Below are positions 44,449 to 53,559 of a stretch of 64,000 nt of DNA, in pieces; positions within the stretch are counted from its first letter, which is position 1, and every line of letters begins with the position of its first letter. The stretch is from Sphingobium sp. KCTC 72723. GTDB lineage: Bacteria > Pseudomonadota > Alphaproteobacteria > Sphingomonadales > Sphingomonadaceae. The notes under the pieces are model-generated. The model did not search any database. It saw nothing but the letters and a program-made list of their open reading frames with translations, and was not told the DNA's origin. The stretch is from the NCBI RefSeq assembly GCF_014280435.1, contig NZ_CP060388.1:3237501-3301500 (forward strand). The letters are read 5' to 3'. The position numbers were made by a program, and so were the translations under genes.

Positions 44449-45311
44449 CCCCAGATGCGGCCATCGCGCCGCACGAGGAAATTGAACTGGACCTGCTGCT
44501 GGAGGCGATCTGGCGGCATTATCATTATGATTTTCGCGGCTATTCGCGCGGATCGCTGCACCGGCGCATGGTCCGCGCGCGGCACTGTTTCGGATGTGAC
44601 AGCCTGTCGCACCTGCAACATAGCATCCTGCGCGACGGGGCGGTCTTTGCCGAACTGATGGGGTTCCTGACCATTCAGGTCAGCGAGATGTTCCGCGACC
44701 CCGCCTATTTCCGCGCGCTGCGCGAAAAAGTGATCCCGCATCTGCGCACTTATCCTTCCATCAAGGTGTGGATCGCAGGCTGCGCCAATGGCGAGGAATT
44801 TTATTCGCTCGCCATCCTGTTTCGTGAGGAAGGGCTGGAAGATCGCACGATATTCTATTGCACCGACATCAGCCCGGCGGCGCTGGAGCGGGCAGAAGCA
44901 GGCATTTACAGTCTGGACCATATCGCCCATTTCACCGAAAATCACCGCCGGTCGGGGGGGCTGACCTCCCTTTCGGACTATTATACCGCCGCCTATGGCG
45001 CGGCGGTGTTCGACAAGAGTCTGCGGCGTCGCGCGGTGTTTGCCGACCATAACCTCGCCAGCGATGAAGTGTTTTCCGAAGTGCAGCTGGTGTCCAGCCG
45101 CAATGTGCTGATCTATTTCGACCGGGCGTTGCAGGACCGGGCGCTGGGCCTGTTCGGGGAATCGCTGGTGCGGGGCGGGTTTCTGGGTCTGGGGTCGAAG
45201 GAAACGCTGCGCTTTTCCCGCCATGCCGACGGCTTTGCCGATTTCGACGAAAGCGAAAAGATATTCCGCCGCAACAGTAAGAGCCTGATAGAGAACGGTG
45301 ATGCAGCCTGA
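44433..45311 (+). CDS. cheR: CheR-type protein-glutamate methyltransferase
   Basis: SAM-dependent methyltransferase of 292 residues. It has the CheR N-terminal helical domain (about 15-75, YDFRGYSRGSLHRRM), the SAM-binding motif VWIAGCANGEEFYSLAILF (about 112-130, replacing the usual GCSTGEEPYS) and the conserved SSRNVLIYFDRALQ (about 222-235). It sits between a hybrid kinase and a response-regulator kinase, with overlaps of 16 bp and 14 bp. No methyl-accepting receptor, CheA, CheW or CheB is in the window, so the methylation target is unknown. It probably belongs to a non-motility signalling module. Confidence 0.88.
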   Translation: MDAALTPDAAIAPHEEIELDLLLEAIWRHYHYDFRGYSRGSLHRRMVRARHCFGCDSLSHLQHSILRDGAVFAELMGFLTIQVSEMFRDPAYFRALREKVIPHLRTYPSIKVWIAGCANGEEFYSLAILFREEGLEDRTIFYCTDISPAALERAEAGIYSLDHIAHFTENHRRSGGLTSLSDYYTAAYGAAVFDKSLRRRAVFADHNLASDEVFSEVQLVSSRNVLIYFDRALQDRALGLFGESLVRGGFLGLGSKETLRFSRHADGFADFDESEKIFRRNSKSLIENGDAA

Positions 45312-47112
45312 CCGCGTAACGATATTGGCCGTGGACGACGTTCCGGCGAACCTGGCCGCGCTCGACGCGCTGCTGGCCCGTGACGATGTGCAATTGTTGC
45401 AGGCGCGGTCGGGGGTCGAGGCGCTGGAAATGCTGCTGGTGCATGACGTGGCGCTGGCGCTGCTGGACGTGCAGATGCCGGGCATGGACGGGTTCGAACT
45501 GGCCGAACTGATGCGCGGCACCGAACGGACCAGCCGGGTGCCGATCATCTTCCTGACCGCCGTGGCGACGGACGAGCGGCGCAAGTTTCGCGGTTATGAA
45601 ACGGGCGCGGTCGATTATCTGCTCAAACCCGTCGATCCGCAGATCGTGCGCAGCAAGGTGGACATCTTCGTCGAGCTGTTCCGGCAACGGCAGGAACTGG
45701 CGCGGCAGCGCGACGATCATGCCGCTGCGTTGGCGCGACTGACTGCTCATGGCGATAATTCGCCCCTCGCGCTGGTCGAACTGGGCGCGGACCAGCGGAT
45801 CATTGCCTGGTCCAAGGGAACCGAGCGCATGTTCGGGTGGCGCGCGGCCGAAGTCGCGGGGTTCAGCGCGGCCGAGGTCAAATGGCTGGACGCGGCGCAA
45901 TCGGCCGATTTTGCGACGCTGATGGACGAGATGATCGCAGGCGCGCTGCCCCGCGCCACCCGCACCCTGCGCTTTCACAGTGCCGAGGGGCTGGCGCTGG
46001 ATTGCGAATGCTATTGTTCGGCGCTGCGCGATGGCGCGGGCCGCCTGTTTTCGGTCAACCTCCAGATATTGGACATCACCGACCGCAAGCGCGGCGAGGA
46101 TATGCAAAAGCTGTTGATCGGCGAACTCAACCACCGGGTAAAGAACACGCTGGCGTCGGTGCAGGCAATCGCGACCCAGACGCTGCGCCATTCCGCCGGC
46201 CCATCCGATTTCGCGCCGACCTTCATTGGCCGCATTCACGCGCTGGCGGGCGCCCATTCGCTGCTGAGCGGCGCGACATGGCAGGTCGCCAGCCTGCGCG
46301 ATCTGGTCGAAGGGCAAATGTCCATCGGCACGATCGACGCCGACCGGTTCGAAGCGGTGGGACCGGAACTGGACCTGCCGCCCGAACCGGCGCTGCATCT
46401 GGCGCTGGTGCTGCACGAACTGGTCACCAACGCGCATAAATATGGCGCATTGTCGGTGCCGGGCGGGCGTGTGCGGTTGGCATGGGCCGTCAGCGACAAT
46501 CAACTGGTGCTGGACTGGGCCGAACTGGGCGGACCCGCCGTCGCGCCGCCATCGCGCCGGGGCTTTGGCACCGCGCTGATCGAACGCAGCCTGCGCGCCG
46601 ATGGCGGCAGCGCCGTGCCGCGTTACGGCGACGATGGCATGGGATGGACGCTGACCATGCCCTATCTGGCCGGTGCGCGGCATCGCGGCCCGCGCGCGAA
46701 GCCGCGCAAGGATGGCGCACAGGCGCACCTCTCCCCCATCACGCCCATGTTGCAGGGCAAGCGCGTGCTGCTGGTCGAGGATGAGACGCTGATCGCGTTC
46801 GAACTGGCCGCGATATTGGAGGATGCGGGCGTCACCCTGATCGGTCCGGCCGCTACGGTCGACAGCGCGCTGGAAATGATCGCCCGGCTGCCGATCGACG
46901 GCGCGCTGGTCGATGGCAATTTGCAGGGGGAGGCTGTCGATGCCGTCGCCCATGCGCTGGCCGCGCGCGGCATTCCGTTCCTGTTCGTCAGCGGTTATGG
47001 CAGCGACCATCTGCCCGCCGGGTTCGACCATGTCGGAATCGTCGGCAAACCGTTCAATCCGCCCCAGCTGCTGGAAGCGGTCGGCGCGCTGTGGGACGGC
47101 GTGAGCGTTTAG
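45298..47112 (+). CDS. REC-PAS-HWE histidine kinase-REC protein
   Basis: 604 residues. The N-terminal receiver (about 8-125) has AVDDVPANLAALDALL and the phosphoacceptor Asp in LALLDVQMPGMDG. A PAS domain follows (about 155-265, ending in DITDRKRGED). The HWE/HisKA_2 kinase has His in ELNHRVKNTLASVQAIATQTL (about 278), the Asn box LHELVTNAHKYGALS and the defining WxE in LDWAELGG. A C-terminal receiver (about 485-600) has LLVEDETLIAFELA and Asp in ALVDGNLQG. The start is GTG 45298 or ATG 45301, overlapping cheR. HWE kinases in alphaproteobacteria often feed stress or blue-light pathways; no PhyR is present here. Confidence 0.9.
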   Translation: MMQPDRVTILAVDDVPANLAALDALLARDDVQLLQARSGVEALEMLLVHDVALALLDVQMPGMDGFELAELMRGTERTSRVPIIFLTAVATDERRKFRGYETGAVDYLLKPVDPQIVRSKVDIFVELFRQRQELARQRDDHAAALARLTAHGDNSPLALVELGADQRIIAWSKGTERMFGWRAAEVAGFSAAEVKWLDAAQSADFATLMDEMIAGALPRATRTLRFHSAEGLALDCECYCSALRDGAGRLFSVNLQILDITDRKRGEDMQKLLIGELNHRVKNTLASVQAIATQTLRHSAGPSDFAPTFIGRIHALAGAHSLLSGATWQVASLRDLVEGQMSIGTIDADRFEAVGPELDLPPEPALHLALVLHELVTNAHKYGALSVPGGRVRLAWAVSDNQLVLDWAELGGPAVAPPSRRGFGTALIERSLRADGGSAVPRYGDDGMGWTLTMPYLAGARHRGPRAKPRKDGAQAHLSPITPMLQGKRVLLVEDETLIAFELAAILEDAGVTLIGPAATVDSALEMIARLPIDGALVDGNLQGEAVDAVAHALAARGIPFLFVSGYGSDHLPAGFDHVGIVGKPFNPPQLLEAVGALWDGVSV

Positions 47113-47182
47113 AGGATCGTCATCGCCCCGTCATCGCTGCGGATTAGTTGCCCCGTCAGGACCAACGCTTCGGGGACGGACA

Positions 47183-48799
47183 ATGACCATCATGATGGAC
47201 CGGCGCCTGCTGTTGCAGGCTGGCGTATTCGGCCTGGCCGCGCTCGCCACGCCGGGCGTTGCGCAATTGCTGGGCGCGCGCGGCTTCACCCATGGCGTTG
47301 CCAGCGGCGAGCCTTCGGCGCGGTCGGTGCTGCTATGGACGCGCCATGTCGGCAGCGGGGACAGCCGGTTGCGGTGCGAAATGGCAAGCGACGTAGCCTT
47401 CACCACAGTCGTTGCGGGCGGCGATGTCGTTGCCAGCGCGCAGCATGACCATTGCGCCAAGCTGACGGTCGACGGGCTGGTCCCCGACCGCTGGTACTAT
47501 TATCGTTTCGTCACGCCCGATGGTGCGATCAGCGACATTGGCCGCACCCGCACCCTGCCCGATGGCGATACGCCGCGCTTTGGCATCGGGCTGTTTTCCT
47601 GTTCCAACATGCCGTTCGGCTGGTTCAACGCCTATGGCCATGCGGCGCAGCGCAGCGACCTGGACCTGATGGTCCATGTCGGCGACTATATCTACGAATA
47701 TGGGCCGGGCATCTATCCGACGAAGGATGTCGCCGGGCGATCCGTCCTGCCCGCCAATGAAATGGTGACGCTGGCCGACTATCGCCTGCGCCATGCCTCC
47801 TATCGCGCCGACCCCGATTTGCGGCGCTTGCATCAGTCGTTCCCGATGCTGGGGCAATGGGATGACCATGAACTGACCAACGACGCCTGGAAGGACGGCG
47901 CGGAAAATCATCAGCCCGCGACCGAAGGCGACTGGGCGATGCGCAAGGCGGTGGCGGAGCGAGTCTATCGCGAATGGATGCCGGTGTCCGACAAGCGCTA
48001 TGACAGCTATCAGATCGGTTCGCTCGCCACCCTGTTCCGTCCCGAAACCCGCATCACCGCGCGCGACAGGCAACTGGATCTGGACGAAGCGATCGCGGGC
48101 CGGGGCGACCTGGCCAAGGCGTTGGCCGATTTCCGCGATGGCCCATGGAGCGCGAAGGACCGCACGGTCATGGGCGCGCAGCAGGAGGCATGGCTGCACG
48201 CCGGGCTGCAACAGTCGGTCAGGTCCGGCACCCGCTGGCAGATATTGGCGCAGCAGATCGTCATAGGCACGATCCGCGCACCCGAAACGTTCGACTCATG
48301 GACCGCCGATGGCGCATCGCCGCAGGTGCGCAGGGCAATGATGGGCATGGTCGCGGCGGCGCGCGCGGGGCTGCCGTTCAACATGGATGCGTGGGATGGC
48401 TATCCTGCCGCGCGCGAACGGCTGCTCAACGCGGCGCAGGCGGCGGACAGCAATCTGGTGGTCCTGTCAGGGGACAGCCATAACGCATGGGGCAATAATC
48501 TGACGAACGACGGTCGCGCCGTGGGCGTGGAATATGCGGGCCATGCGGTGACTTCGCCGGGGTTCGAAACCTATTTGCCCGCCGTCGCCCCGAAAGATTT
48601 TGCCAAGGCGCTGTGGCAGGCCAATCCGGGCCTTGCTTATGCCGACACCAGCCGTCGCGGCTATGTCTCCTTGCAACTCACGCCCGACCGGGTGCGCGGG
48701 GAATGGCATTATGTCGATACCATCCTGACGCGCTCCACCGCCGGGGTCGTGTCCGACGGGCTTGACGTGCGCTGGGGCGATCGGTGTTTTTCGGCATGA
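47183..48799 (+). CDS. phoD: PhoD-family alkaline phosphatase/phosphodiesterase
   Basis: Tat-exported phosphatase of 538 residues. The N-terminus MTIMMDRRLLLQAGVFGLAAL carries the twin Arg and ends near TPGVAQ. An N-terminal Ig-like PhoD_N domain (about 35-125) is followed by the metallophosphatase core with MVHVGDYIYEYGPG (metal ligands), WDDHELTNDAW (Asp/His pair) and SGDSHNAWGNNL near the end. It likely releases phosphate from phosphodiesters or phosphomonoesters, using Ca/Fe ions in known members. It is a single gene, starting about 70 bp after the signalling block and convergent with the TonB receptor. Confidence 0.93.
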   Translation: MTIMMDRRLLLQAGVFGLAALATPGVAQLLGARGFTHGVASGEPSARSVLLWTRHVGSGDSRLRCEMASDVAFTTVVAGGDVVASAQHDHCAKLTVDGLVPDRWYYYRFVTPDGAISDIGRTRTLPDGDTPRFGIGLFSCSNMPFGWFNAYGHAAQRSDLDLMVHVGDYIYEYGPGIYPTKDVAGRSVLPANEMVTLADYRLRHASYRADPDLRRLHQSFPMLGQWDDHELTNDAWKDGAENHQPATEGDWAMRKAVAERVYREWMPVSDKRYDSYQIGSLATLFRPETRITARDRQLDLDEAIAGRGDLAKALADFRDGPWSAKDRTVMGAQQEAWLHAGLQQSVRSGTRWQILAQQIVIGTIRAPETFDSWTADGASPQVRRAMMGMVAAARAGLPFNMDAWDGYPAARERLLNAAQAADSNLVVLSGDSHNAWGNNLTNDGRAVGVEYAGHAVTSPGFETYLPAVAPKDFAKALWQANPGLAYADTSRRGYVSLQLTPDRVRGEWHYVDTILTRSTAGVVSDGLDVRWGDRCFSA

Positions 48800-48807
48800 T
48801 AAACACA

Positions 48808-48845
48808 TCCGGGTCATGCAGCGTGATGACGCTGCATGACCCGGA
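48808..48845. terminator. Bidirectional hairpin between phoD and the TonB receptor
   Basis: Perfect 17-bp arms (TCCGGGTCATGCAGCGT and its complement) around the loop GATG, centred in the 64-bp gap between two convergent genes. No T-run follows on either strand, so termination may need Rho or the hairpin may stabilise the 3' ends. Confidence 0.7.
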
Positions 48846-48863
48846 CGCCCCGCTCAAAAAGGA

Positions 48864-51857
48864 TCAGAATTTGAAGCGCACGCCCGCCGTGAAGGCGCGA
48901 CCGATAAAGTCATAGACCGCGATGTTGGTGGGCAGGTTCACGCCCGGCACCGTACCAGGGATGAGCGGTGGCTTCTTGTTGAACAGGTTGTTGACGTTCC
49001 CGAACAGCTCGAAATTGCCATTGCCGTTGGGAATGGTGAAGCGGGCCGCCAGATCGGTATACCACACCGCCTTGACGTTGGGATTGACGAACTGGATCGC
49101 CGTCGGGCCGCCGGGAATGTCCAGCCGCATTTTGTGGATATATTGTTCGGACAGGGTGATGCCGAACGGCCCGTTGCTATAATCCAGCGTGAAGTTGCCG
49201 CGCCAGCGCGGGAAACCCGCCGGGTTGCTGCCGACCACACTGACGCCGGTATAGTCAGCGATCGGTGCGCCGACATATTGCTGGGATTCGAACTTGTCGA
49301 GATAGTTGAGGTAGAGGCGCACGCCCAGCGCCCCGTTGCCGAGCGCTGTGCGATAGCTGGCGTCGATGTCCACGCCTGCCGTTTTCAGGAAGGCGATGTT
49401 GGCCGGCACGATGCTGACCAGCGATGGCAGGCTGGTGGGGGTCGTGCGGCTGATCAACGCACATTCCGCCACGCCCGAACCGCCCGCATTATAGCAGTTG
49501 GTGACGATCTGCTGCGCCGACAGGCTGTCGATCAGGTTCGACACCTTGATCCGGTAATAATCGACCGATAGCGACACGCCGCGCAGGAAGGACGGGGTCA
49601 GCACGCCGCCGATGGTCAGCGTCCTGGCTTTTTCCGGCTTCAAATTGGTGTTGCCCGCCGTGATCGTGTTCACATTCTGGTTCAGGCCGCTGCCATAGCT
49701 GCCATTGGCGGTGCGCAGGTCGTTGACGATGCCGATGCCGCTTTGCGCGCCTGCATATAGCTCGAACAGGTTGGGCGCGCGAATGTCACGCGACAGCGCG
49801 CCGCGCAGCAACAGGTCGTCCACCGGTTTCCAGGTGCCGCCCACTTTCCACGTCTTGACTGTGCCGGACGTCGAATAATCGGTAATGCGCGCCGCACCGC
49901 TGACGCTGAGTTCACGGAAGAAAGGCGTATCCTTGAGCAGCGGCACCGCCAGTTCGGCATAGGCTTCCTTGACGTTCAAGCTGCCCTGCGCTGTGCCGAC
50001 ATTGGTCAGCCAGTAGAAGAGCGATGTGGCAGGCACGCCGCGCAGGCCCGCAAAATAGGCGCTGCGTTCCGCCGCCGTGTCGAGCAGTGCAGGCGCGGCA
50101 TTGCTGGTCAGGTCCAACGTCTGCTTGCGATATTCCGCACCGACCGCGAAATCGACTGGTCCGGCGGGCAGATCGAACAGGCTGCCGGACAGGTTGGCGG
50201 TAAAGGAGTCCTGTTTGACCGTCGCCTTGTACCGCGACGTGCCGGTGGCATAGGCATAGCCCGCAGGCGTGGAGCGCGAAGGATCCCCGTTCAGCACGTT
50301 GATTGGCGTGCAACCGGCATATTGGCTGGCGACCGTGGGGTCGAGCAGCACGCGACAGGTGATCTGGCCATTGGCCGGATTGACCACGGCGTCGGCGGCG
50401 GCATAAAGCTTGCGGTTATCATAAAGGCCCGAATTGGCCATGCTGTGCGTGCTGTCGCCATGCGAATAGCCGACCGACCAGTCCAGCCCGCTGATCTTGC
50501 CGCTCAGGCCCGCCGTCGCCATCCAGTAGTCGGTACGTTCGTCAGCAACGGGTGAGGGCTGGCCCGCATCATATTGACCCACGCTGATGAAGTCCGTGGC
50601 GGTGGGCAGCGACACGGCCAGTGCCGACGACAGATAGGGATTGCCCTTGTAGATATTGACCTGCTGTCCTGTGGGGACCAGCGCATTGACCTGCGTGCGA
50701 TAGCGCATGTCGGCACGCGACCAGCCGCCCTGAACATAGGCATTGATGTCGTCGGTCAGGTCATAGCTCAGCCGTCCGAACGCCTGGTAGGTTTTGAACG
50801 GCGCGATCGCATGGCCGGTCGCCGGGATATTATAGCCATCGCCTCCCGCCGAGAAGCCGCCGGTGCCGGTCGCTCCGCCCTGCACGAACGGACGGGTCGA
50901 TCCGTCATTGTTGATGACGCGGCCGACAAAGGGATTACCCGCCACGCTGGATCCGACGATGCGGCCGTTTGAGCTGGGCGCGACCGCGCTGGCGATACGG
51001 ATGTCGGTGCCGATCGTATAGGGATTGAGCGCGCCGCCAGGGGAGCAGGCCGATGCCGGCGTGCCGGTCGGCACGGTGCAACCCACCACGCTACCGACAT
51101 AGGTATAACCCTTGGTCGCGAAATCACGGTCGCTGCGCAACATGCCTTCATTGTTGGAAAATTCGCCGCTGATCAGCACATGGCCACGGCCCCCGGCAAA
51201 ATCCTGTCCATAGGCCAGGCCAAGCCGCTGGTTGCCATTGTCACCTTCCTGCGAAATACCGGCTTGGGCGACGCCCTTCAGCCCGGTGAAATCCTTGTCC
51301 AGAATGAAGTTGACGACACCTGCGACAGCATCCGAACCATAGCCCGCCGATGCGCCACCTGTCACCACGTCGACCCGCTCCACCAGTAACTGGGGCAGGA
51401 CGTTGGTATCGATCGTGCCGACATAGGAAGTAGGCGACACCCGCATACCGTCAAACAGGATCAGCGTGCGCAACGGCCCCTTGGGGTTGTTGCTGGGCGT
51501 GCCAAGGCTGCGCAGGTTCAGCACGTTACCGTGGATCGGCGCGTTGGAAAAATTGCTGGCCGACTTGCCTGGGCTAAGCGAATTGGAGAATTGCGGCAGC
51601 TTGTTGAGCGCGTCAGCAATCCCCGATGGGGTCGTCCTGGCCAGGTCCTGCGTCGTTGCAACCGTGACCGGCGTGGGCGCTGTATAGCCGTCGCGCACGA
51701 TGCGCGATCCGGTAACGATGATATCAGGTGCGCTGGCGGCAGCGGCCTCCTGCGGTGCGGCAGCCGTAGCGGCATCTTGCGCCATTGCCTGACCGGCGAT
51801 GACGATCATGCTGGCGCTCAGCGCCAATGTTGACACGAAAATCTGTTGCTTGGACAT
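48864..51857 (-). CDS. TonB-dependent receptor of the catabolic region
   Basis: Outer-membrane transporter of about 997 residues. A signal peptide ends in QAMAQDA; the TonB-box-like PDIIVTGSRIV follows. The plug (about 45-180) has LNLRSLGTPSNN, LILFDGMRV and YGSDAVAGVVNFILD. The barrel ends with GRAFTAGVRFKF, with the terminal Phe. The ATG at 51857 has AGGAAGAA upstream; the open frame continues 115 codons further, but that part is not homologous to anything. It belongs to the large sphingomonad receptor group used for plant or xenobiotic compounds. It is divergent from the MFS transporter and the catabolic genes, so it probably imports their substrate (inference). Confidence 0.93.
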   Translation of the reverse strand: MSKQQIFVSTLALSASMIVIAGQAMAQDAATAAAPQEAAAASAPDIIVTGSRIVRDGYTAPTPVTVATTQDLARTTPSGIADALNKLPQFSNSLSPGKSASNFSNAPIHGNVLNLRSLGTPSNNPKGPLRTLILFDGMRVSPTSYVGTIDTNVLPQLLVERVDVVTGGASAGYGSDAVAGVVNFILDKDFTGLKGVAQAGISQEGDNGNQRLGLAYGQDFAGGRGHVLISGEFSNNEGMLRSDRDFATKGYTYVGSVVGCTVPTGTPASACSPGGALNPYTIGTDIRIASAVAPSSNGRIVGSSVAGNPFVGRVINNDGSTRPFVQGGATGTGGFSAGGDGYNIPATGHAIAPFKTYQAFGRLSYDLTDDINAYVQGGWSRADMRYRTQVNALVPTGQQVNIYKGNPYLSSALAVSLPTATDFISVGQYDAGQPSPVADERTDYWMATAGLSGKISGLDWSVGYSHGDSTHSMANSGLYDNRKLYAAADAVVNPANGQITCRVLLDPTVASQYAGCTPINVLNGDPSRSTPAGYAYATGTSRYKATVKQDSFTANLSGSLFDLPAGPVDFAVGAEYRKQTLDLTSNAAPALLDTAAERSAYFAGLRGVPATSLFYWLTNVGTAQGSLNVKEAYAELAVPLLKDTPFFRELSVSGAARITDYSTSGTVKTWKVGGTWKPVDDLLLRGALSRDIRAPNLFELYAGAQSGIGIVNDLRTANGSYGSGLNQNVNTITAGNTNLKPEKARTLTIGGVLTPSFLRGVSLSVDYYRIKVSNLIDSLSAQQIVTNCYNAGGSGVAECALISRTTPTSLPSLVSIVPANIAFLKTAGVDIDASYRTALGNGALGVRLYLNYLDKFESQQYVGAPIADYTGVSVVGSNPAGFPRWRGNFTLDYSNGPFGITLSEQYIHKMRLDIPGGPTAIQFVNPNVKAVWYTDLAARFTIPNGNGNFELFGNVNNLFNKKPPLIPGTVPGVNLPTNIAVYDFIGRAFTAGVRFKF

Positions 51858-52183
51858 CGGTTCTTCCTCTCCCTGGATACGGCCGTGCCGGGCTTTGCGC
51901 CCGGCGTTTTGATTATTATCCCGGTGTGCATATTTACTGATAAGCCCATGGCGCTGCATGTCAACCAAATTTGCACCATGGGTAAATGTTTGGCCCTCCA
52001 TAGTGACCTTGCGGCAACGCCGGGGGGAAACGGGCAAGCCGCCTTGTCCTCCTGCCCGATAAAAGATAGGATATTGACCCATGGTGCAGAAATATGCGTT
52101 ATACAGGCGTCGCGCCGCTACGCCGGGCGACCCATAGAAACCGTGCCGATATGCAGGCCGGGCATGGCCGATAGTATAGGAGA
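51858..52183. promoter_or_regulatory. Divergent promoter region: TonB receptor / MFS transporter
   Basis: 326 bp with AT-rich patches at 51910-51945 and 52060-52100. One small hairpin, GCCGGGC-TTTGC-GCCCGGC (51887-51905) followed by GTTTTG, lies just upstream of the receptor start; it could be a plus-strand terminator or an attenuating structure. No clear operator was identified. Confidence 0.4.
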
Positions 52184-53548
52184 ATGGCTTTGCCGCCCGC
52201 AACCGACGACATGTCCGCCCCTCCGCTCCCGGCCGATGCCCCCAACAGCGATTCGGTTGGCGATTACCCGACCCCGCCCATGGCGTGGCTGACGGTCGCC
52301 ATCCTGTTCCTGCTTTACATATTGTCGCTGACGGACCGGAACATCATGGCGTTGATGGTCGGGCCGATCAAACGCGATCTTGGTCTGTCCGACCTTCAGA
52401 TCAGCCTGTTGCAGGGACCAGCCTTTGCCGTCCTGTTCTGCCTGTGCGCCATTCCGCTGGGCATGGCGCTGGACCGCTACAGCCGCCGGGTCGTCCTCTA
52501 TCTCTCGGTGACGTTATGGAGCATCGCGGCGGCATCCTGCGGTCTTGCGGGCAGTTTCGCTGCGCTGGCCATGGCGCGGGCAGGCGTGGGTGCGGGCGAA
52601 TCCGGTTTCGGCACTGGCAGCTACTCGATCGTCGGGGACAGTTTTCCGCCACATCGCGTCTCGCTCGCCATGTCGGTGTTCATCATGGGCGGCGTCATGG
52701 GCGCGGGCATCGTGTTCCTGCTGGGCGGGCCGATCGTCGCCGCCGCGATGAAGGCCGGCCCGGCCATCTGGCCCATCTTCGGCCTGCTCCAGCCCTGGCA
52801 ACAAGTGTTCATCATGACCGGCGCACCGGGCATATTGCTCGCGCTGCTCGTGTTCGTCTTTCGCGAACCGCCCCGGCGCAAGTCGGCATCGGCCAGCGCA
52901 GGCTATGGCGAGGCATGGGCGTTCCTGCGCCTGCACAAGCCGCTTTATGTCGCGACGTTCGTGGGTTTCGGCCTGGCCTATGCCGTCACCATCGGGTTTC
53001 AGCTTTGGACGCCCACTTATCTCGCCCGCATCCATGGCTGGCAGCCGGGGCAGATCGGCCCGGTGATCGGCATCGCCCAGATCGCGGCGGCGGCGATGAT
53101 TCCCGTCCATGGCTGGATCGTCGATCGCCTCTATCGGCGCGGGCGGCGCGACGCGCATCTTTTCTGGTGCATGATGACAGTCGCGGCGGCGGCACCTTTC
53201 GGTATCGCTGCCTTCCTCGTCACCAGCCCCTGGGCGACTGTCGCCTGCTACTGGTGTTTCATGGCGCTGATTCTCTCGACGTCCAGCATGGGACCGGCCA
53301 CGGTTCAGGTCGTCACGCCACAACATATGCGCGGGCGCGTGTCTGCGCTCTATGTGCTGGTGTCGGGCCTGATCGCCATGGCGGGTGGCCCCGCCTTCAT
53401 TGGCATCGTCACTACGCTGGTGATGGGGGATGAAATGAAGGTCGGCTATTCGCTGATCGCCAGCGTCATCTGCGTCGCCCTGCCCGCCGTCATTCTCTTT
53501 GCCTTGGGTCGCGCATCCATGCGCCGCGCCCAGGCCGCTCTTGCCTGA
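52184..53548 (+). CDS. MFS transporter, spinster-like
   Basis: Inner-membrane transporter of 454 residues with 12 predicted TM segments. TM1 follows a Pro-rich leader of about 30 residues (SLTDRNIMALMVGPIKRDLGLSDLQ). The loop 2-3 motif is in GMALDRYSRRVV. This variant of the family (SLTDRNI, GSYSIVGDSFPP) is common next to sphingomonad TonB receptors and P450s. It likely carries the compound brought in by the receptor across the inner membrane. ATG 52184 is very close to its AGGAG; the ATG at 52211 is a realistic alternative. It is followed by aldehyde dehydrogenase 11 bp on. Confidence 0.88.
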   Translation: MALPPATDDMSAPPLPADAPNSDSVGDYPTPPMAWLTVAILFLLYILSLTDRNIMALMVGPIKRDLGLSDLQISLLQGPAFAVLFCLCAIPLGMALDRYSRRVVLYLSVTLWSIAAASCGLAGSFAALAMARAGVGAGESGFGTGSYSIVGDSFPPHRVSLAMSVFIMGGVMGAGIVFLLGGPIVAAAMKAGPAIWPIFGLLQPWQQVFIMTGAPGILLALLVFVFREPPRRKSASASAGYGEAWAFLRLHKPLYVATFVGFGLAYAVTIGFQLWTPTYLARIHGWQPGQIGPVIGIAQIAAAAMIPVHGWIVDRLYRRGRRDAHLFWCMMTVAAAAPFGIAAFLVTSPWATVACYWCFMALILSTSSMGPATVQVVTPQHMRGRVSALYVLVSGLIAMAGGPAFIGIVTTLVMGDEMKVGYSLIASVICVALPAVILFALGRASMRRAQAALA

Positions 53549-53559
53549 AGGACTTGTCC

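Noticed and set aside
44932..47031. 699-residue minus-strand frame
   Set aside because: Antisense to the CheR and HWE-kinase genes; no homology features.
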